Positions 1 through 9,627 of a DNA stretch of 27,500 nucleotides are shown here, in pieces. The position numbers and the translations under genes were made by a program. The stretch comes from Mesostigma viride. Taxonomy: Eukaryota; Streptophyta; Mesostigmatophyceae; Mesostigmatales; Mesostigmataceae. Where the stretch lies: the NCBI GenBank assembly GCA_009746045.1, contig RPFO01000104.1:7588955-7616454 (forward strand). Reading direction: 5' to 3'. Below the pieces are notes generated by a model. That model was given only the letters and a program-made list of their open reading frames with translations, had not been told where the DNA came from and ran no database searches. Numbering within the stretch: position 1 is the first letter of the stretch; each line of letters opens with the position of its first letter.

Positions 1-638
1 GCCGCAGCGCTGCTGTTCGGCCCCGCGACGTGTCTAGCTGGCCGGTTGGTGCAGTGAGCCAAGTGCCTGACTAGCTGTAATCTACGCTGTGTTACTTAGT
101 CCTGCTCAAGTACAAGAGAATGCCAGTCATGGTGCACATTTCATTCGAAAACGCGGAAAAGATAACGGCAGGCTCGAGCTACCATGGTCCAGATTCTCCC
201 GATTTCTGGCCAGCCTGCGCTGGTTGTCTCCTTGACATTTCATGACTGATCAAGGTATTGTCTGACGGTTATGCTGACTCAATACTTCATTTACTTGTAC
301 AGGTGTAAGATTGCCAAGGAATCCCAAAGTACGCTTGTAATGCAGGGTTTGATTTACAATCTGATAACAACAGTGACATATGCGAGGATATCGGATACTG
401 GCTGGACCCTACCAGCCTTGCCAAAGACAACAGCTACTGCATTGATTCCTAGCCCTCCCCCCAATACCACTTTCCTATATTCTCAGTGCTAACAGCAACA
501 GCATCACTGCATGCCCGGGCAAATATGTCCAGGCATGCCAAAGGAATGGGCCACCGCATCCTACCCGGATACAGACACCCTACTACCATCCTGGGAAACT
601 AGGGGAAGACCCGGGCCCATGTGATTCACGGTGCTGGA
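1..638. other. Intergenic stretch, no gene seen
   Basis: No open frame here resembles a protein. The stretch lies beyond the 3' end of the minus-strand gene at 639-2850. It contains one copy of the dispersed repeat at 146-235 and a short GC-rich imperfect inverted repeat around 510-540 (GCATGCC arms). Confidence 0.5.
146..235 (+). repeat. Dispersed repeat family A, copy 1
   Basis: This is about 90 bp with the core GAGCTACCATGGTCC...GATTTCTGGCC...GCGCTGGTTGTCTC. The same core occurs at 10523-10582 (same strand) and, reversed, at 11826-11914 and 12048-12110. The match to the 11826 copy also covers the AAACGCGGAAAAGATAACGG segment, so these two are the longest copies. This copy has a short CAGC insertion relative to the others. 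It could be the end of a non-autonomous transposon or a SINE-like unit; I do not recognise the family. Confidence 0.7.
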
Positions 639-798
639 TTAGAGCGCGTCAGAAAAGGGCTGTATTTCAAACTCGATGCCGGTCCCGTCGTCCCACACGC
701 CACTCAGCGTGCTGCTCCGCCCTTGCCCAAATTCCTCCAGCACCACCGAGACACCGGCCAGGTCTGGGTTGAGGGCCGCCTCCTCCCGCGAGTATGCG
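639..798 (-). CDS. Unrecognised protein, exon 3 (C-terminal)
   Basis: This is the last exon of the minus-strand gene whose first exon is 2543-2850. It begins after a good acceptor (TGTGCTTCGTGCAG) and ends in TAA. The first base completes a codon begun in exon 2, so the splice phase fits (2 nt + 1 nt). It encodes about 52 residues, mostly acidic, including LNPDLAGVSVVLEEFGQG and ending in FEIQPFSDAL. No family is recognised. Confidence 0.6.
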
Positions 799-2026
799 CT
801 GCACGAAGCACACAAGGGGCACGACAAGGTGACCTTAGTACGGGTACCATGAGGGTGGCCGCACCATGGCATGCAGGTGGCACCAGGAGCATAAGGATGG
901 CATAAGGATGGCATAAGGATGGCCCCACCATGGCATGAGGAGGACGGTAGGATGGTGCGGGGATGGCATAAGGATGCAGCCAGCATAAAAGCGCGATCAG
1001 CGAGCGACCACCTCTGCAGAGTGTGGAGGCTGCACGTAGTGAGGCTGCATGTAGTGCTTCCAATATGCACACCACATTGTGTCCACTCCAATTACACACA
1101 GTCGTGAAGGCACATCATCCCTCTAGTGCTGACTAATGCACACAGTCTTGGTGGAGTGAGATGACATGAGACGCCCCATGCCCTGCCCCACGCGCCGCTG
1201 GACGATACAATGTGCATACATGGATGCCGCGCCACCAGGCCACCGTTATTCTCCCACGCGCCACCGTGATTCCCCACCACCATTCATGCACCGGTGTCCC
1301 ACACCATGGTGGGCATCATGTCAACTGTGTGCACAGCACAACACGCACCAGTCATGAATGCAACCACGCAGGCTGACCCACTCCACAAAAGAATCCGGCA
1401 GGGGCAGCTGCTAGGAAGGAAAGAATAGGGGAGAAAGGTGTTGTCAACATACCGGCACATCCCCAGCACCTGTGGCTCCCGACCGATCCCGTACGCTCCC
1501 TGCCGCATGGCACCTACCCACGTTGACGACAGATTCTGTACACCAACACATGTGGGCAGGGCCCTTGAAACTCTACCCAAGGCGACCGCCTTGGTTTCAC
1601 TTTTAGTGCTAAAAGCGAAGTTCAGGGTATTGGATGTAAATATAACGCTATGTGCAAGCTCGCCTTCGTAACTGTGGCAAGTGCTTGACTGGTAGAAAAC
1701 AGCATCTCAGGAAAAGCAGCGCACAAGGAAAGGTAGGGGCATTTGCGACCTAGTGAGCACGAGCGGGATATGACTCAAGAAAACTACTGTATTGAAAAAC
1801 TTTGCATTGCCGGTTATGATGTTGCCTATTCACACTCCCCCCCCCCCCAAGAAGTATCGTGGCGAGCCAAGCTGAAGGGGGAAGCCCGCCAGCCACCCAC
1901 GAAGATAAGAATCCACTCGCGTGTTTATGGAGCCAGCCGCATATTTACAAAGCCACTCACGTGGTTATGCGCTCAGGCGCTCACGTATCCATGAAGCCGC
2001 CCACAACATACTATAGAACCACTCAC
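799..2026 (-). other. Intron 2 of the unrecognised gene
   Basis: This is a 1,228-nt GT-AG intron (donor GTGAGT at 2026-2021, acceptor CAG at 801-799). It holds three exact copies of an 11-bp repeat at 889-921, a C12 run near 1837-1848, and degenerate copies of the exon-2 end plus donor at 1915-2000. Open frames inside it look non-coding. Confidence 0.55.
889..921 (+). repeat. 11-bp tandem repeat, three copies
   Basis: GCATAAGGATG repeats three times without change. A further GCATAAGGATG lies nearby at about 967-977. It is a short intronic minisatellite with no coding role seen. Confidence 0.85.
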
Positions 2027-2038
2027 GTATTTATGCAG
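1915..2038 (-). repeat. Exon-end/donor echo repeats in intron 2
   Basis: On the minus strand the exon ends GCATAAATAC and is followed by the donor GTGAGTGG. The intron then repeats this module in degenerate form: CATGGATAC/GTGAGC (donor at 1984), CATAACCAC/GTGAGTGG (1960) and CATAAACAC/GCGAGTGG (1920). Spacings are 42, 24 and 40 nt. Two of the three copies keep a usable GTGAG donor. Confidence 0.65.
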
Positions 2039-2212
2039 TCGATGATCCTCGCGGCCACGTCTTGTATCAACGCCTGCGCCGAGGCAGGGATGTCGCTCCC
2101 CTTGGCCTGGGACACGTTCTGGAAGATGATCAGCAGGTCGCCGCCGCGGCACGACGCGCAGAGTGTCCGGGCGATGTTCTGGACCAGCGTCTCTCGATGG
2201 TCGAGCGTGACG
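2027..2212 (-). CDS. Unrecognised protein, exon 2
   Basis: This 186-nt exon lies between an acceptor (GTGTGCGCCAG) and a strong donor (GTGAGT). It is open throughout in the frame demanded by its neighbours: it enters after 2 nt of a codon and leaves after 2 nt. It encodes about 62 residues with an amphipathic, folded-domain look, including DHRETLVQNIARTL, GGDLLIIFQNVSQAKG and a helical end ALIQDVAARIIDCIN. The family is not recognised. Confidence 0.6.
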
Positions 2213-2542
2213 CTGGCGCACACAAGCACAGCAAGTAAGGACCGATGAACGTGAGGCAAACGTGTATTCCTTGCAACTGCCCACCCCGCTCCATAACAGG
2301 GCTGGCCCTAGAGCTACAGGCATTTTGTCTCTTTCATAGGGACACGGTGCACGGCATTCAGAGATACAGGAGAATAGGCGAGCGCAAAGGTGGACACACG
2401 AGAGTGAGAATCTTTGGGGGAAACAACTGCCCGAAAGCGCATAAAAGGTATGCATGGAAGTATACGCTTCGGCTGTGCCCTAATGCCTTGCCAGCCTGTA
2501 TGAATATCCGTCAATTGTGGTGCGAGATAGCGGCGTTTGTAC
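2213..2542 (-). other. Intron 1 of the unrecognised gene
   Basis: This is a 330-nt intron with donor GTACAA after GGAAAG and acceptor GCGCCAG. An alternative donor (GTATAC) lies near 2465 but would not give the phase exon 2 needs as neatly. No other feature is seen. Confidence 0.5.
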
Positions 2543-2850
2543 CTTTCCACGGCGGAAGTCTCCGGAAAGCCAAACGTGTAAGACAAATCGGTGGCGGCAT
2601 AAGTTTCTGCCGTAGAACCGGTTGCTTCCTCGTCAGGCACCCAACGGGCACCATCAATCAGAGTCACATTTGTGAATCCGGCGGCATTGATGTCCGTCGT
2701 GGTCAACGCATAGTTCGTGCAAAAAAGCCAATATGGAGACTCCTCGGCATCTTGGTTTGCCTGCTTCCTAGCCCGCGCGGAAGGCGGTCTCACGCGTGCT
2801 GACTGCGGGCGACGAAAGGCACTCACAGGACGGGCGGCTCTGCTTTCCAT
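2543..2850 (-). CDS. Unrecognised Arg/Pro/Ser-rich-N-terminus protein, exon 1
   Basis: This is the first coding exon of a minus-strand gene with exons 2543-2850, 2027-2212 and 639-798. Together they give 654 nt, or 217 residues plus stop, with every junction in phase. The start is the ATG at 2850 in a favourable GCCATGG context; the frame is open a little upstream but has no earlier ATG. The N-terminus is basic and low-complexity (RPVSAFRRPQSAR, RPPSARARK). An ordered part follows, including SPYWLFCTNYALTTTDINAAG and LIDGARWVPDEEATG. Ser-Ala-Arg-Pro tails of this kind occur in some axonemal proteins, but that is only a hint. I see no catalytic motif, signal peptide or membrane segment. Upstream non-coding exons cannot be excluded. 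A copia element sits about 330 bp upstream of the ATG. Confidence 0.6.
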
Positions 2851-3179
2851 GGCGTCTTCCTCACATAACCTCCTGGCCAAGCGAGAAAATTCCCTTTCAA
2901 ATTGCCATCATGAAACTCCCTTGAAAATTAAACGTTCCTAACCATCGAGCATGTTGCGAGGAGCTAGGCGTCGTAAGAAACTAAATCCAGGTAAGTTAAA
3001 TGTCCGTTCATAGAAGTGGCTGCAGGCTCATGCAGGCAAGGGGGAGAAATATAAGAACGCTCCCCTGCTAGCATGCATGCCTCGCTCATGGCATTGGTTG
3101 TTTGAACGGCTGCAACGACCCTGAGCGCTCTGCCTGCGCTCAGCAGTAGGCTCAAGGCTCTGCGCGCCCGGGGACCGTC
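2851..3179. other. Upstream region of the minus-strand gene, cut by copia insertion
   Basis: This non-coding stretch lies between the ATG at 2850 and the copia target site. It probably contains the promoter of the minus-strand gene. No clear TATA box is visible. The copia element now separates it from the sequence at 10065 onward. Confidence 0.4.
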
Positions 3180-3184
3180 CTTTT
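3180..3184. repeat. Target-site duplication, left (CTTTT)
   Basis: CTTTT directly precedes the 5' LTR and recurs directly after the 3' LTR at 10060-10064. Five bp is the usual length for Ty1/copia integration. The flanking T run makes part of the match easy by chance. Confidence 0.8.
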
Positions 3185-3616
3185 TGTCAGAAGTATCGAC
3201 ACACCTGCCTGAAACTAGTACTTATAGTTTAGTGCTAGCTCTGGACTACATGGACGGGCATGTGCCGCATGTTTAAGTTCTGTTCCATAAGTGACCCAGT
3301 CATTCTGTGACTGACCTTGAACTTTGGTTGTGAATGGTTGGCTTGAGATCACGTTATGATTGTAACTGCCACACAGTCAGAAAAGACCCAGTTTGGTGTG
3401 GCCACGTTGTAGGTAGATCATAACTGCTACCCAGTAGCTGAGCCTGGAATTGTTTAAAAGGCGAAGCTACGCACCTTGTTTGCTCTCTTAGTACCTCACA
3501 CCTCACACACTCCTGTGGTGGAACTAGCAGCCGGCCAGCTGCCGACTGAGACTTATTTTTATCTGAGTGAAATAAAGTAAAACTTTGTGGCAAACATTGT
3601 TTTCTCACTCCTAACA
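3185..3616 (+). repeat. 5' LTR of copia element
   Basis: This 432-bp LTR begins TGTCAG and ends CTAACA (TG...CA ends). It contains a TATA-like TTTAAAAG near 3453-3460 and an AATAAA polyadenylation signal at 3571-3576, 40 bp before its end. That fits a U3-R-U5 layout with promoter and poly(A) signals. Every base appears to match the 3' LTR at 9628-10059. Confidence 0.95.
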
Positions 3617-3632
3617 TGGCATCGGAGTGCGG
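3617..3632 (+). other. Primer-binding site of copia element
   Basis: TGGCATCGGAGTGCGG follows the 5' LTR immediately. A TGG start complementary to a tRNA CCA end is expected. The sequence resembles the plant initiator-Met site TGGTATCAGAGC with three differences, so the primer is probably an initiator Met tRNA or a close relative. Confidence 0.65.
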
Positions 3633-3862
3633 TTCGCACGCCTTTCGACCTGCTTACCGCTGGTAAAAGTCGTTTCCGAGGCTCTGCTCGCGGTTGACTT
3701 TAGATTTGTGTATTTCGGCGAGATTTGCATGACGACAGCGTAGGCGGAGGTTTGATTCCCGTCTGGCGCGTGATACGAAAGGTGCTTGGTTCGATTCCTG
3801 GCCGGAATCTATTGGCCAACGTTACCTTTTTTTCCGGAGTTTTTTGCTGTTTTTTTGCTGGA

Positions 3863-4855
3863 ATGGCTTCCGGCACTCGCAGCCAGGTCGCTTCCGCGGG
3901 TCGCGCTGCTGGCAGTAACGATTTTGATGCCGATGACGCTGCCGGTCTGGCCGCTTTGACTGCATCATCCGTAACTCTTACCGATTCGGGTCTCCCAGGC
4001 GAAGTATTTTTTGACGCAGCAGCTGGGCTGGCTGCCCTGGCTTTGCACCCGCCAGGTGGTGACGAGGACGCCGCCCACGGTGCTCCCGACGGTGAGAATC
4101 CGGCGGTTGACGGTGGTGGTTTGAGCCGCGGTACGGGGGGGGGGCCCCGCCCGAGCCTCCTTTGTGGCTTGCAAGGAGCTTTTGAAGGATGTTCGTGGGG
4201 TCAAGGTTTTTACCGGCTCAGATTGGACGCTGTGGATCCCTTTTAAGGACCATTTCTTGGGCCTTGTTTCCCTTTATGCTGGCCTCCTTGGAGTGCTGGC
4301 AGGTGTTGTCCAGAACGTGCAACTGGATCGGCTCCTTTACGTTGCCTTGTTGGCCGTCGTCGATGGGCCTGCGCGTGCCTTGATGCAGACGCTCCCCCTG
4401 GATCGTCGCCTGGGCAGTCTGGCCATCACCAAGCTCATCCAGGTCTATGAGCATGGCAAGCTCACCAAGTCCATGCGTCTGGACTTGTGGAAACAAATGG
4501 CCCAACTTCGTCAAACTGCTCGCGAGACTGTGGAGCCGTATGTGAACCGCTCGGAACTGCTGTACGCCAAGCTACAGGCTGCAGGCATTACGTTCCCAGT
4601 CGCTGCCTTCATTGCCAGCGTCCTCAGCGGTCTGCGCGCCGAGTACAGGCCCGCGCTAATCTCCCTCCGTCTTGACGAGGTCGAGACTGTTCCGGTCCTG
4701 CGGCAGCGCCTGATGGAAGTTGAAGATCTGCTGACGGGTGGCCTCCCGTCCCCTGCAGATTCTGGCTCTGCCTCCAACCACGCATACCATACCCCTGGCC
4801 GGGGGCGTGGCCCACGGCATGGCGGTGCCCGCGGCAACGGCAACGGCAAGCAACG
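3863..4855 (+). CDS. gag: Copia Gag (nucleocapsid/capsid), frame-broken
   Basis: Gag forms the particle and binds the element's RNA. Translation would start at the ATG at 3863 (MASGTRSQ), giving an acidic N-terminal region. The frame breaks at a run of ten G at 4135-4144. Downstream of it, the frame one base on carries the capsid-like part: GSDWTLWIPFKDHFLG, a helical stretch with LYAKLQAAGITFPVAAFIASV, then a basic Gly/Arg linker with RGRGPRHGGARGNGNG. This matches the UBN2/gag-polypeptide layout of copia elements. A second one-base change near 4845-4855, in GGCAAC repeats, is needed to reach the zinc knuckle at 5089-5130. Both changes behave as one extra base. They may be sequence errors, mutations or, for the second, a programmed shift. 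Confidence 0.8.
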
Positions 4856-4866
4856 GCAGCAACGGA

Positions 4867-4897
<31 letters not shown>

Positions 4898-4914
4898 ACG
4901 GCACCGGCAACGGA

Positions 4915-4956
<42 letters not shown>

Positions 4957-4996
4957 CATGGCAACGGCCGCGCCCACGGCAATGGCCACGGCAACG
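4830..4996 (+). repeat. GGCAAC hexanucleotide repeat in gag/pol linker
   Basis: Imperfect GGCAAC repeats encode Gly-Asn dipeptides in the pol frame, turning to His-Gly and Arg-Gly toward 5080. All six frames stay open here, which produces long spurious antisense open frames. The repeat is also where the gag and pol frames change over. Confidence 0.85.
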
Positions 4997-7900
4997 GCCA
5001 CAGCCATGGCGGCAGCAGCGGGGGGCGCGGCGGGCGCGGTGGTGGTCGCGGTGGTGGCGCAGGGGTCGGGCGTGGTCGCGGGCCGCCCTGCTCCGTCTGC
5101 GCCAAGCCTGGACATGACGCCGCCACCTGCTGGACTGCCCATCCCGCCCAGCGCCCTGCTCACCTCCGCGGTGACGGCGCCGGGCACGCCCATCACACCG
5201 ACGCAGGCCTGCCTCCCTTGGAGACGACGTACGCGTTCCACGTGGGTCGAGGCCCTTTGTGTGCTTCCCTGCGCGCCAACCCTTTAGGTGCTTCCCTGCG
5301 CGACGGTGTGCAGCCTCACGGGCAGGCCTCGCTTCGTCCAGTGCACGGCCTTGCGCCTTCCCCGTCCCGCTCGGGCAGTCGTCTCTCGGCACCCCGCCCC
5401 AGCACCTCCTCGGACTCGACGGCTGGTTCCTCAACCACCGCTCCTTCTGTGCTTCACACGGCCGCAACGGCCTCGGCTAGGTGTGCCCCGGAGTGGGTGG
5501 TTGACACGGGTGCCACGTACCACATGACGCCTCACCGGGCGGACTTTGGCGATGGATTTGATCCCGCCTTCCGGCTGCGCATCACCGGCTCGGGCGGCAA
5601 TCTGCATGCGGGCGGCAGGGGCCCTCTGCTTCTCCGGCTCGGCACCCCGGACGTGCACCTCGGCCCAGCTTTGTATGTCCCAGGCCTTCAGGCCCGCCTA
5701 CTCTCGGTGAGCCAGCTCTTTAAAGCCGGCCATGATGTGGACTTTAAGCACCTGCGCCTCACTTTGGGGACCCGCACGTTCCCCCTCGTGGAGTGTGACG
5801 GCATTTACTTGCTCCGCGGGGTGGCGCCCCATGCCCTCGCCACATCAGCCGCCCCCGTGGACCTGATGCAGTGGCACCTGCGCCTCGGACACGCTGGCGC
5901 GGATCGTATTGCTCGGCTAGCCGCCGACCCCGCCTCAAACATGGTGACCCACGGTCCCAAGGCTCCCACGTGTCCTTCCTGCCCTGCCGGTCACTTGCGG
6001 CGGAGCAGCTTTCCCCCCAGCACGACGCCACGCTGCGCGACCCCTCGCCATCGCCTGCACTGCGACCTGCTAGGTCCCATGCGGACCCCTGCCGTGTTGG
6101 GGGACTGGCGGTATGTCCTGGGCATCACGGATGAAGCCACTCGTTTTCACTGGGTTTACTTCTTGAAGACGAAGGACGCTGCCGTTGGGAGCCTGCGTCA
6201 CTTCCTGGCCACGGAGATCAAGCCGTTCCGGGCGTCCGCGGCCACGGCGCCTGTGGAGCTTCGCTCCGACCAAGACGCGGTTTTCACTGGCCAGGACTGG
6301 CGCGCCGTCTGCGCCGAGTATGGCGTGCGGCAAGAGTTCTCGTCCCCCTATACGCCGGAGCAGAACGGCGTGGCGGAGCGATTCTGGGGCGTCGCAGTTA
6401 GCATGACCAGGAGCATGCTGGCGCATGCTGGCCTCGGCAAGGAGTTCTGGGCTCTAGCCTTTGCATGCGCCATCTACATCATCAACAGGCTGCCCTGCCG
6501 CAGCAACCCGGAGCACGCAACGCCCTACTTCCTCATGTATGGGCGCCCTGCGGATTTATCCGGCATGCGTGTGTTTGGCTGCCCCTCCCACGTCTTGGTT
6601 GAGGGGGCAGCCCGTGAGAAGTTTGATTCTCGCGCTGAGGATGGCCTCTTCGTGGGATACAAGCTTGACTCCCCGGCCTACCTCGTATGGGTGCCCGACA
6701 AGGCGACGGGCGGCGGGCGTGTCATCGAGCGCAAGCACGTGCAGTTCGACGAGACGTGGCGCAACCGGGCCCCGCAGGCTGCGCAGTGGCTCCCGGCGGC
6801 CCCCTTTGCGGAGGCCGACCTCTTTCCCGCCGACATGCTGACTCCTGCCCCTTTGCAGTTACCCTCTGCCTCTGCCGAGGACTCTGGGGGGCCGGCAACG
6901 CCCTCCACTGCCTTGCCCGCAGGCCGTGAGGACAGCTATGTCAGCATCGGGGGGACTCCTGAGCGTTTCGTTCTCCCCCCGGCCGCCGCTGCGGCCATCC
7001 AGGCACTTGTGCGGAACGGCCATGCTCCGACGGCTCCGGCTCCTGCCTCGGCGCCGACATCTTACCTCACCGTGTCAGATGCTCGACAGCATGCCCCTCT
7101 GTTGCGCGGACAGGCCTCTGGCCACTCGCGTTCTGCGGCGTCATATGAACACGCCGGGGCGGGGATGCCTCCGCCGCATTTGAGTACCTCGGTTGACCTG
7201 GAGAGCACGGCTGACAGCACCGGCTATTCTCCTCCGGCGTCCCCTGGTGCCTCTGCAGGTCTCCTCCCCGTGTGGGGTTCCCGTGGTGCTGCCTTGTGTG
7301 GCGACCTTTCTCATGGCAGTAACACCCCCGCTCCCCCTGGTTTCGGGGGCGATGATGTATTGGATGACGCACTTTCTTCCTGGCCGGATCAACCTGTCAC
7401 CAAGGCTGCACGGATCCACGCGCATCACTCACTTGTCGCTGACCTGTGCTTCGCTGCTGCTTTTCATAGCCAGCCTGCGTCCGTGCCCTCCTCTCCCGCT
7501 GCCGCCCTTGCCTTGCCGGAATGGCGCACGGCCATGGAGAGTGAGCTGGCCAGCCTCCAGGAGCACCAGGTTTACGAGCTTCTGCATATGCGTGATCTTC
7601 CGCGCGGTGCCAAGCTCCTACCCACCAAGTGGGTCTTCGCCCAGAAAGCTGATGGGCGGTGCAAGGCCCGGTTTGTGTGCAAGGGGTTTGCACAGCGCGA
7701 GGGCATTGATTTCGGTGAGACTTTTGCTCCCACCGTCCGTGCTGCCACCGTGCGCCTGGGCTTGGCTCGTGCTGGCACTGCTGGCCACCCCATCCGGCAG
7801 CTGGATGTCCGCACCGCGTTCCTCTATGCTGAGTTGGAGGAGGACGTGTATGTCCTTCCCCCCAAGGGCTTTGAGGAGCGCGACCCCACTGGCCAAACGT

Positions 7901-8768
7901 ACCTCTGGCGCCTCCGGCGGAGCCTCTATGGGCTCAAACAGGCGCCCCGGAACTGGCACCACACGCTCCGGGACTACCTCATCCATGAGACTGGCGCTGT
8001 CCAGAGCACCACGGACACGTGTCTGTTCCTGTATGTTGGTGGTTTTGCCTTCGTCCATGTCGACGATCTCCTGGTCTCCCACTCCTCGGCGGAGTGGCTA
8101 TCGCAGTGGACCCAACGGGTGTCCCAGCGCTTCCAGATCACCGAGACGGATGCCCCCTCCCTCTTTCTGGGGGTCTCCCTGGTCCTCGACCCGCCGGCGC
8201 GCACAGTTTTTCTGCACCAAGGCCCGTATCTGGAGGCCCTCGCTGAGCGCTTTGGGGTCTCCCCACGGGCGGTGAAGACGCCCGTCGTCCCCAACACCCC
8301 CCGTGGTGAGGGGGGGCTTCTCAACGCGGACGACACTCGCGTCTACCAAGCGATCACCGGGGCACTCCTGTATGCGATGGGATGCACTCGGCCTGACCTG
8401 GCATTCGCAGTCAACCTGCTGACTCAGAATATGAAAAACCCTACTGTAAGCGACCTTGGGCTGGCACGCCGGGTGCTTCAGTACGCGGTACACACCAAGG
8501 ACCTGGGTCTGTCCTACTCGGGGCAGGGGGGGCTGGTGGCCTACTCGGATGCCGACTGGGCAAACGATCCTGTGGACCGCAAGTCAATCACTGGCAATGT
8601 GGTCATGTACCGCGGTGCTGCGGTGGAGTGGACCAGTCGCAAGCAGCCCACTCCAGCCCTGTCCACCTGTGAGGCCGAGTACATGGCCCTGTGCGGTGTC
8701 ACGCAGCAGGTGGTTCCCCTTCTCACCATCACCAAGGAGTTGGGTGACCCGGCCTCAGGGCCAATTCA
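4856..8768 (+). CDS. pol: Copia Pol polyprotein, part 1 (NC knuckle-PR-IN-RT-RNase H start)
   Basis: The frame is open from 4738 to 8802, with the last codons lying inside the inserted element. In order it shows: zinc knuckle CSVCAKPGHDAATC (5089-5130); aspartic protease VVDTGATYHMT (Asp at 5503); the GAG_pre-integrase/HHCC finger WHLRLGH...CPSC (5875-5982); integrase catalytic D, D-35-E at 6064, 6268 and 6376 with PYTPEQNGVAERFW; reverse transcriptase with LDVRTAFLYAEL (7801 on) and FVHVDDLL (catalytic Asp pair at 8062-8067, His where Tyr is usual); and the RNase H start YSDADWANDP...CEAEYMAL (8540-8690). It would be cleaved by its own protease. All catalytic residues named are present. Translation now runs into the insertion and stops at 8802, losing the RNase H C-terminus. 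Confidence 0.93.
8767..8768. repeat. 2-bp target duplication of the CACTA-like element
   Basis: CA precedes the element and CA follows it at 9249-9250. Removing the element and one CA rejoins the RNase H frame exactly (PIQVFCDNTG), which fixes the boundaries. Confidence 0.75.
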
Positions 8769-9248
8769 CACTACAATACGGTTCGTAGGAGACGCGAAAT
8801 GAGTGAGAATGTTACCCGAGCGGTAACGAGGATTCGCACCGTCGATTTTAACATATGTTTCTTTTTTTGCGCCATTTGGCGAGCATCGACTGGAGCCTGA
8901 ACCTAGCGGGGGGAATCGTGCGGGGGAATCTTGCGGGGGAATCTTGCGGGGAAAAATTCCGAACGTGAATTTAGCGAAGTCCTACTACATTTTGCTTGGG
9001 TTCACGGTACTACAGTTTCGTCACTGAAAATTTTCTGTAGTTGCGTTGGTGTTTCGTACGTTTCGCTGAAATTTTCGTGTTCAGTGCCCAGATCACAATT
9101 TGATCCGGGCGCAAAATGATTGGCTGTACGGTACGAACCAAAAACGAAATTTTAGTATCTAAGTTCCGCAGCGCTTGCTGAATTTGCCCCGGAAGCCCGG
9201 GGGCACTTTCCCCGCTGAAAAAGGTGTCCGCGGAAGCGTATTGTAGTG
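8769..9248. mobile_element. CACTA-like miniature DNA transposon (480 bp) nested in copia pol
   Basis: The element begins CACTACAATACG and ends with its exact complement CGTATTGTAGTG; beyond these 12 bp the inverted repeat continues imperfectly. CACTA/TAGTG termini are the hallmark of EnSpm/CACTA transposons, which make 2-3 bp target duplications; here it is CA. No transposase frame fits, so it is a non-autonomous, MITE-like element. Inside are a perfect hairpin GTTACC/GGTAAC (about 8810-8827), three copies of a GGGGGAATCTTGCG-type repeat (about 8907-8952) and a stem near the right end (TGCCCC/GGGGCA, about 9186-9206). Such subterminal repeats could bind transposase. Because the host has identical LTRs, this insertion must be very young. 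Confidence 0.85.
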
Positions 9249-9250
9249 CA

Positions 9251-9476
9251 GGTGTTTTGCGACAACACTGGTGCTGTGGCTCTGTCACGAGACCCTGTTC
9301 ACCCTCGGCGTACCAAGCACATCGACGTCAAGTACCACTACATTCGCGCGAAGGTCGCGGATGGCACCGTTCAGGTGTCTCACCTTCCTGGGGCAGCGAT
9401 GATCGCCGACATGCTCACCAAGGCACTACCCGAGCCACGTTTTGTGGAGCTCAGACACAAGTTGTTGGGTATTTGA
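9251..9476 (+). CDS. pol: Copia Pol part 2 (RNase H C-terminus)
   Basis: This is the tail of the RNase H domain, separated from the rest by the CACTA-like element. It encodes VFCDNTGAVAL, then RTKHIDVKYHYIR and ADMLTKALPEPRF, all typical of the copia RNase H end, and stops at TGA 9474-9476. There is no independent start of its own. Confidence 0.9.
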
Positions 9477-9619
9477 GTTACTGGCAATTCGTGATGAGAC
9501 AACATAACTGGACACACTTGCTAGCCTGTGACAGTGGTCCCATACTACAGTTCTTTTATTTAGTGAACATTTGTTCTGGCTTGCTTGAGTTTGTTTTCCG
9601 TCCGGCCTGTGTGCCGAGT
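9477..9619 (+). other. 3' untranslated part of copia element
   Basis: This short non-coding stretch lies between the pol stop and the polypurine tract. No further feature is seen. Confidence 0.6.
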
Positions 9620-9627
9620 AAGGGGGG
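9620..9627 (+). other. Polypurine tract of copia element
   Basis: AAGGGGGG lies directly against the 3' LTR start (TGTCAG). This is the expected primer for plus-strand DNA synthesis. Confidence 0.85.

Noticed and set aside
3740-3805. Two tRNA-like T-loop words (GGTTTGATTCCCG, GGTTCGATTCC) in the copia leader
   Set aside because: The T-stems do not pair fully and no anticodon or acceptor arm fits at the right spacing. No tRNA gene is called.
4511-5467. Long antisense open frames opposite the GGCAAC repeats
   Set aside because: They are Arg/Cys or Ala/Val repeats forced by the hexanucleotide and overlap the clear gag/pol frame.
8803-9250. The 480-bp insert as an intron of pol
   Set aside because: It lacks GT-AG ends at its borders and instead has inverted CACTA/TAGTG ends with a CA duplication.
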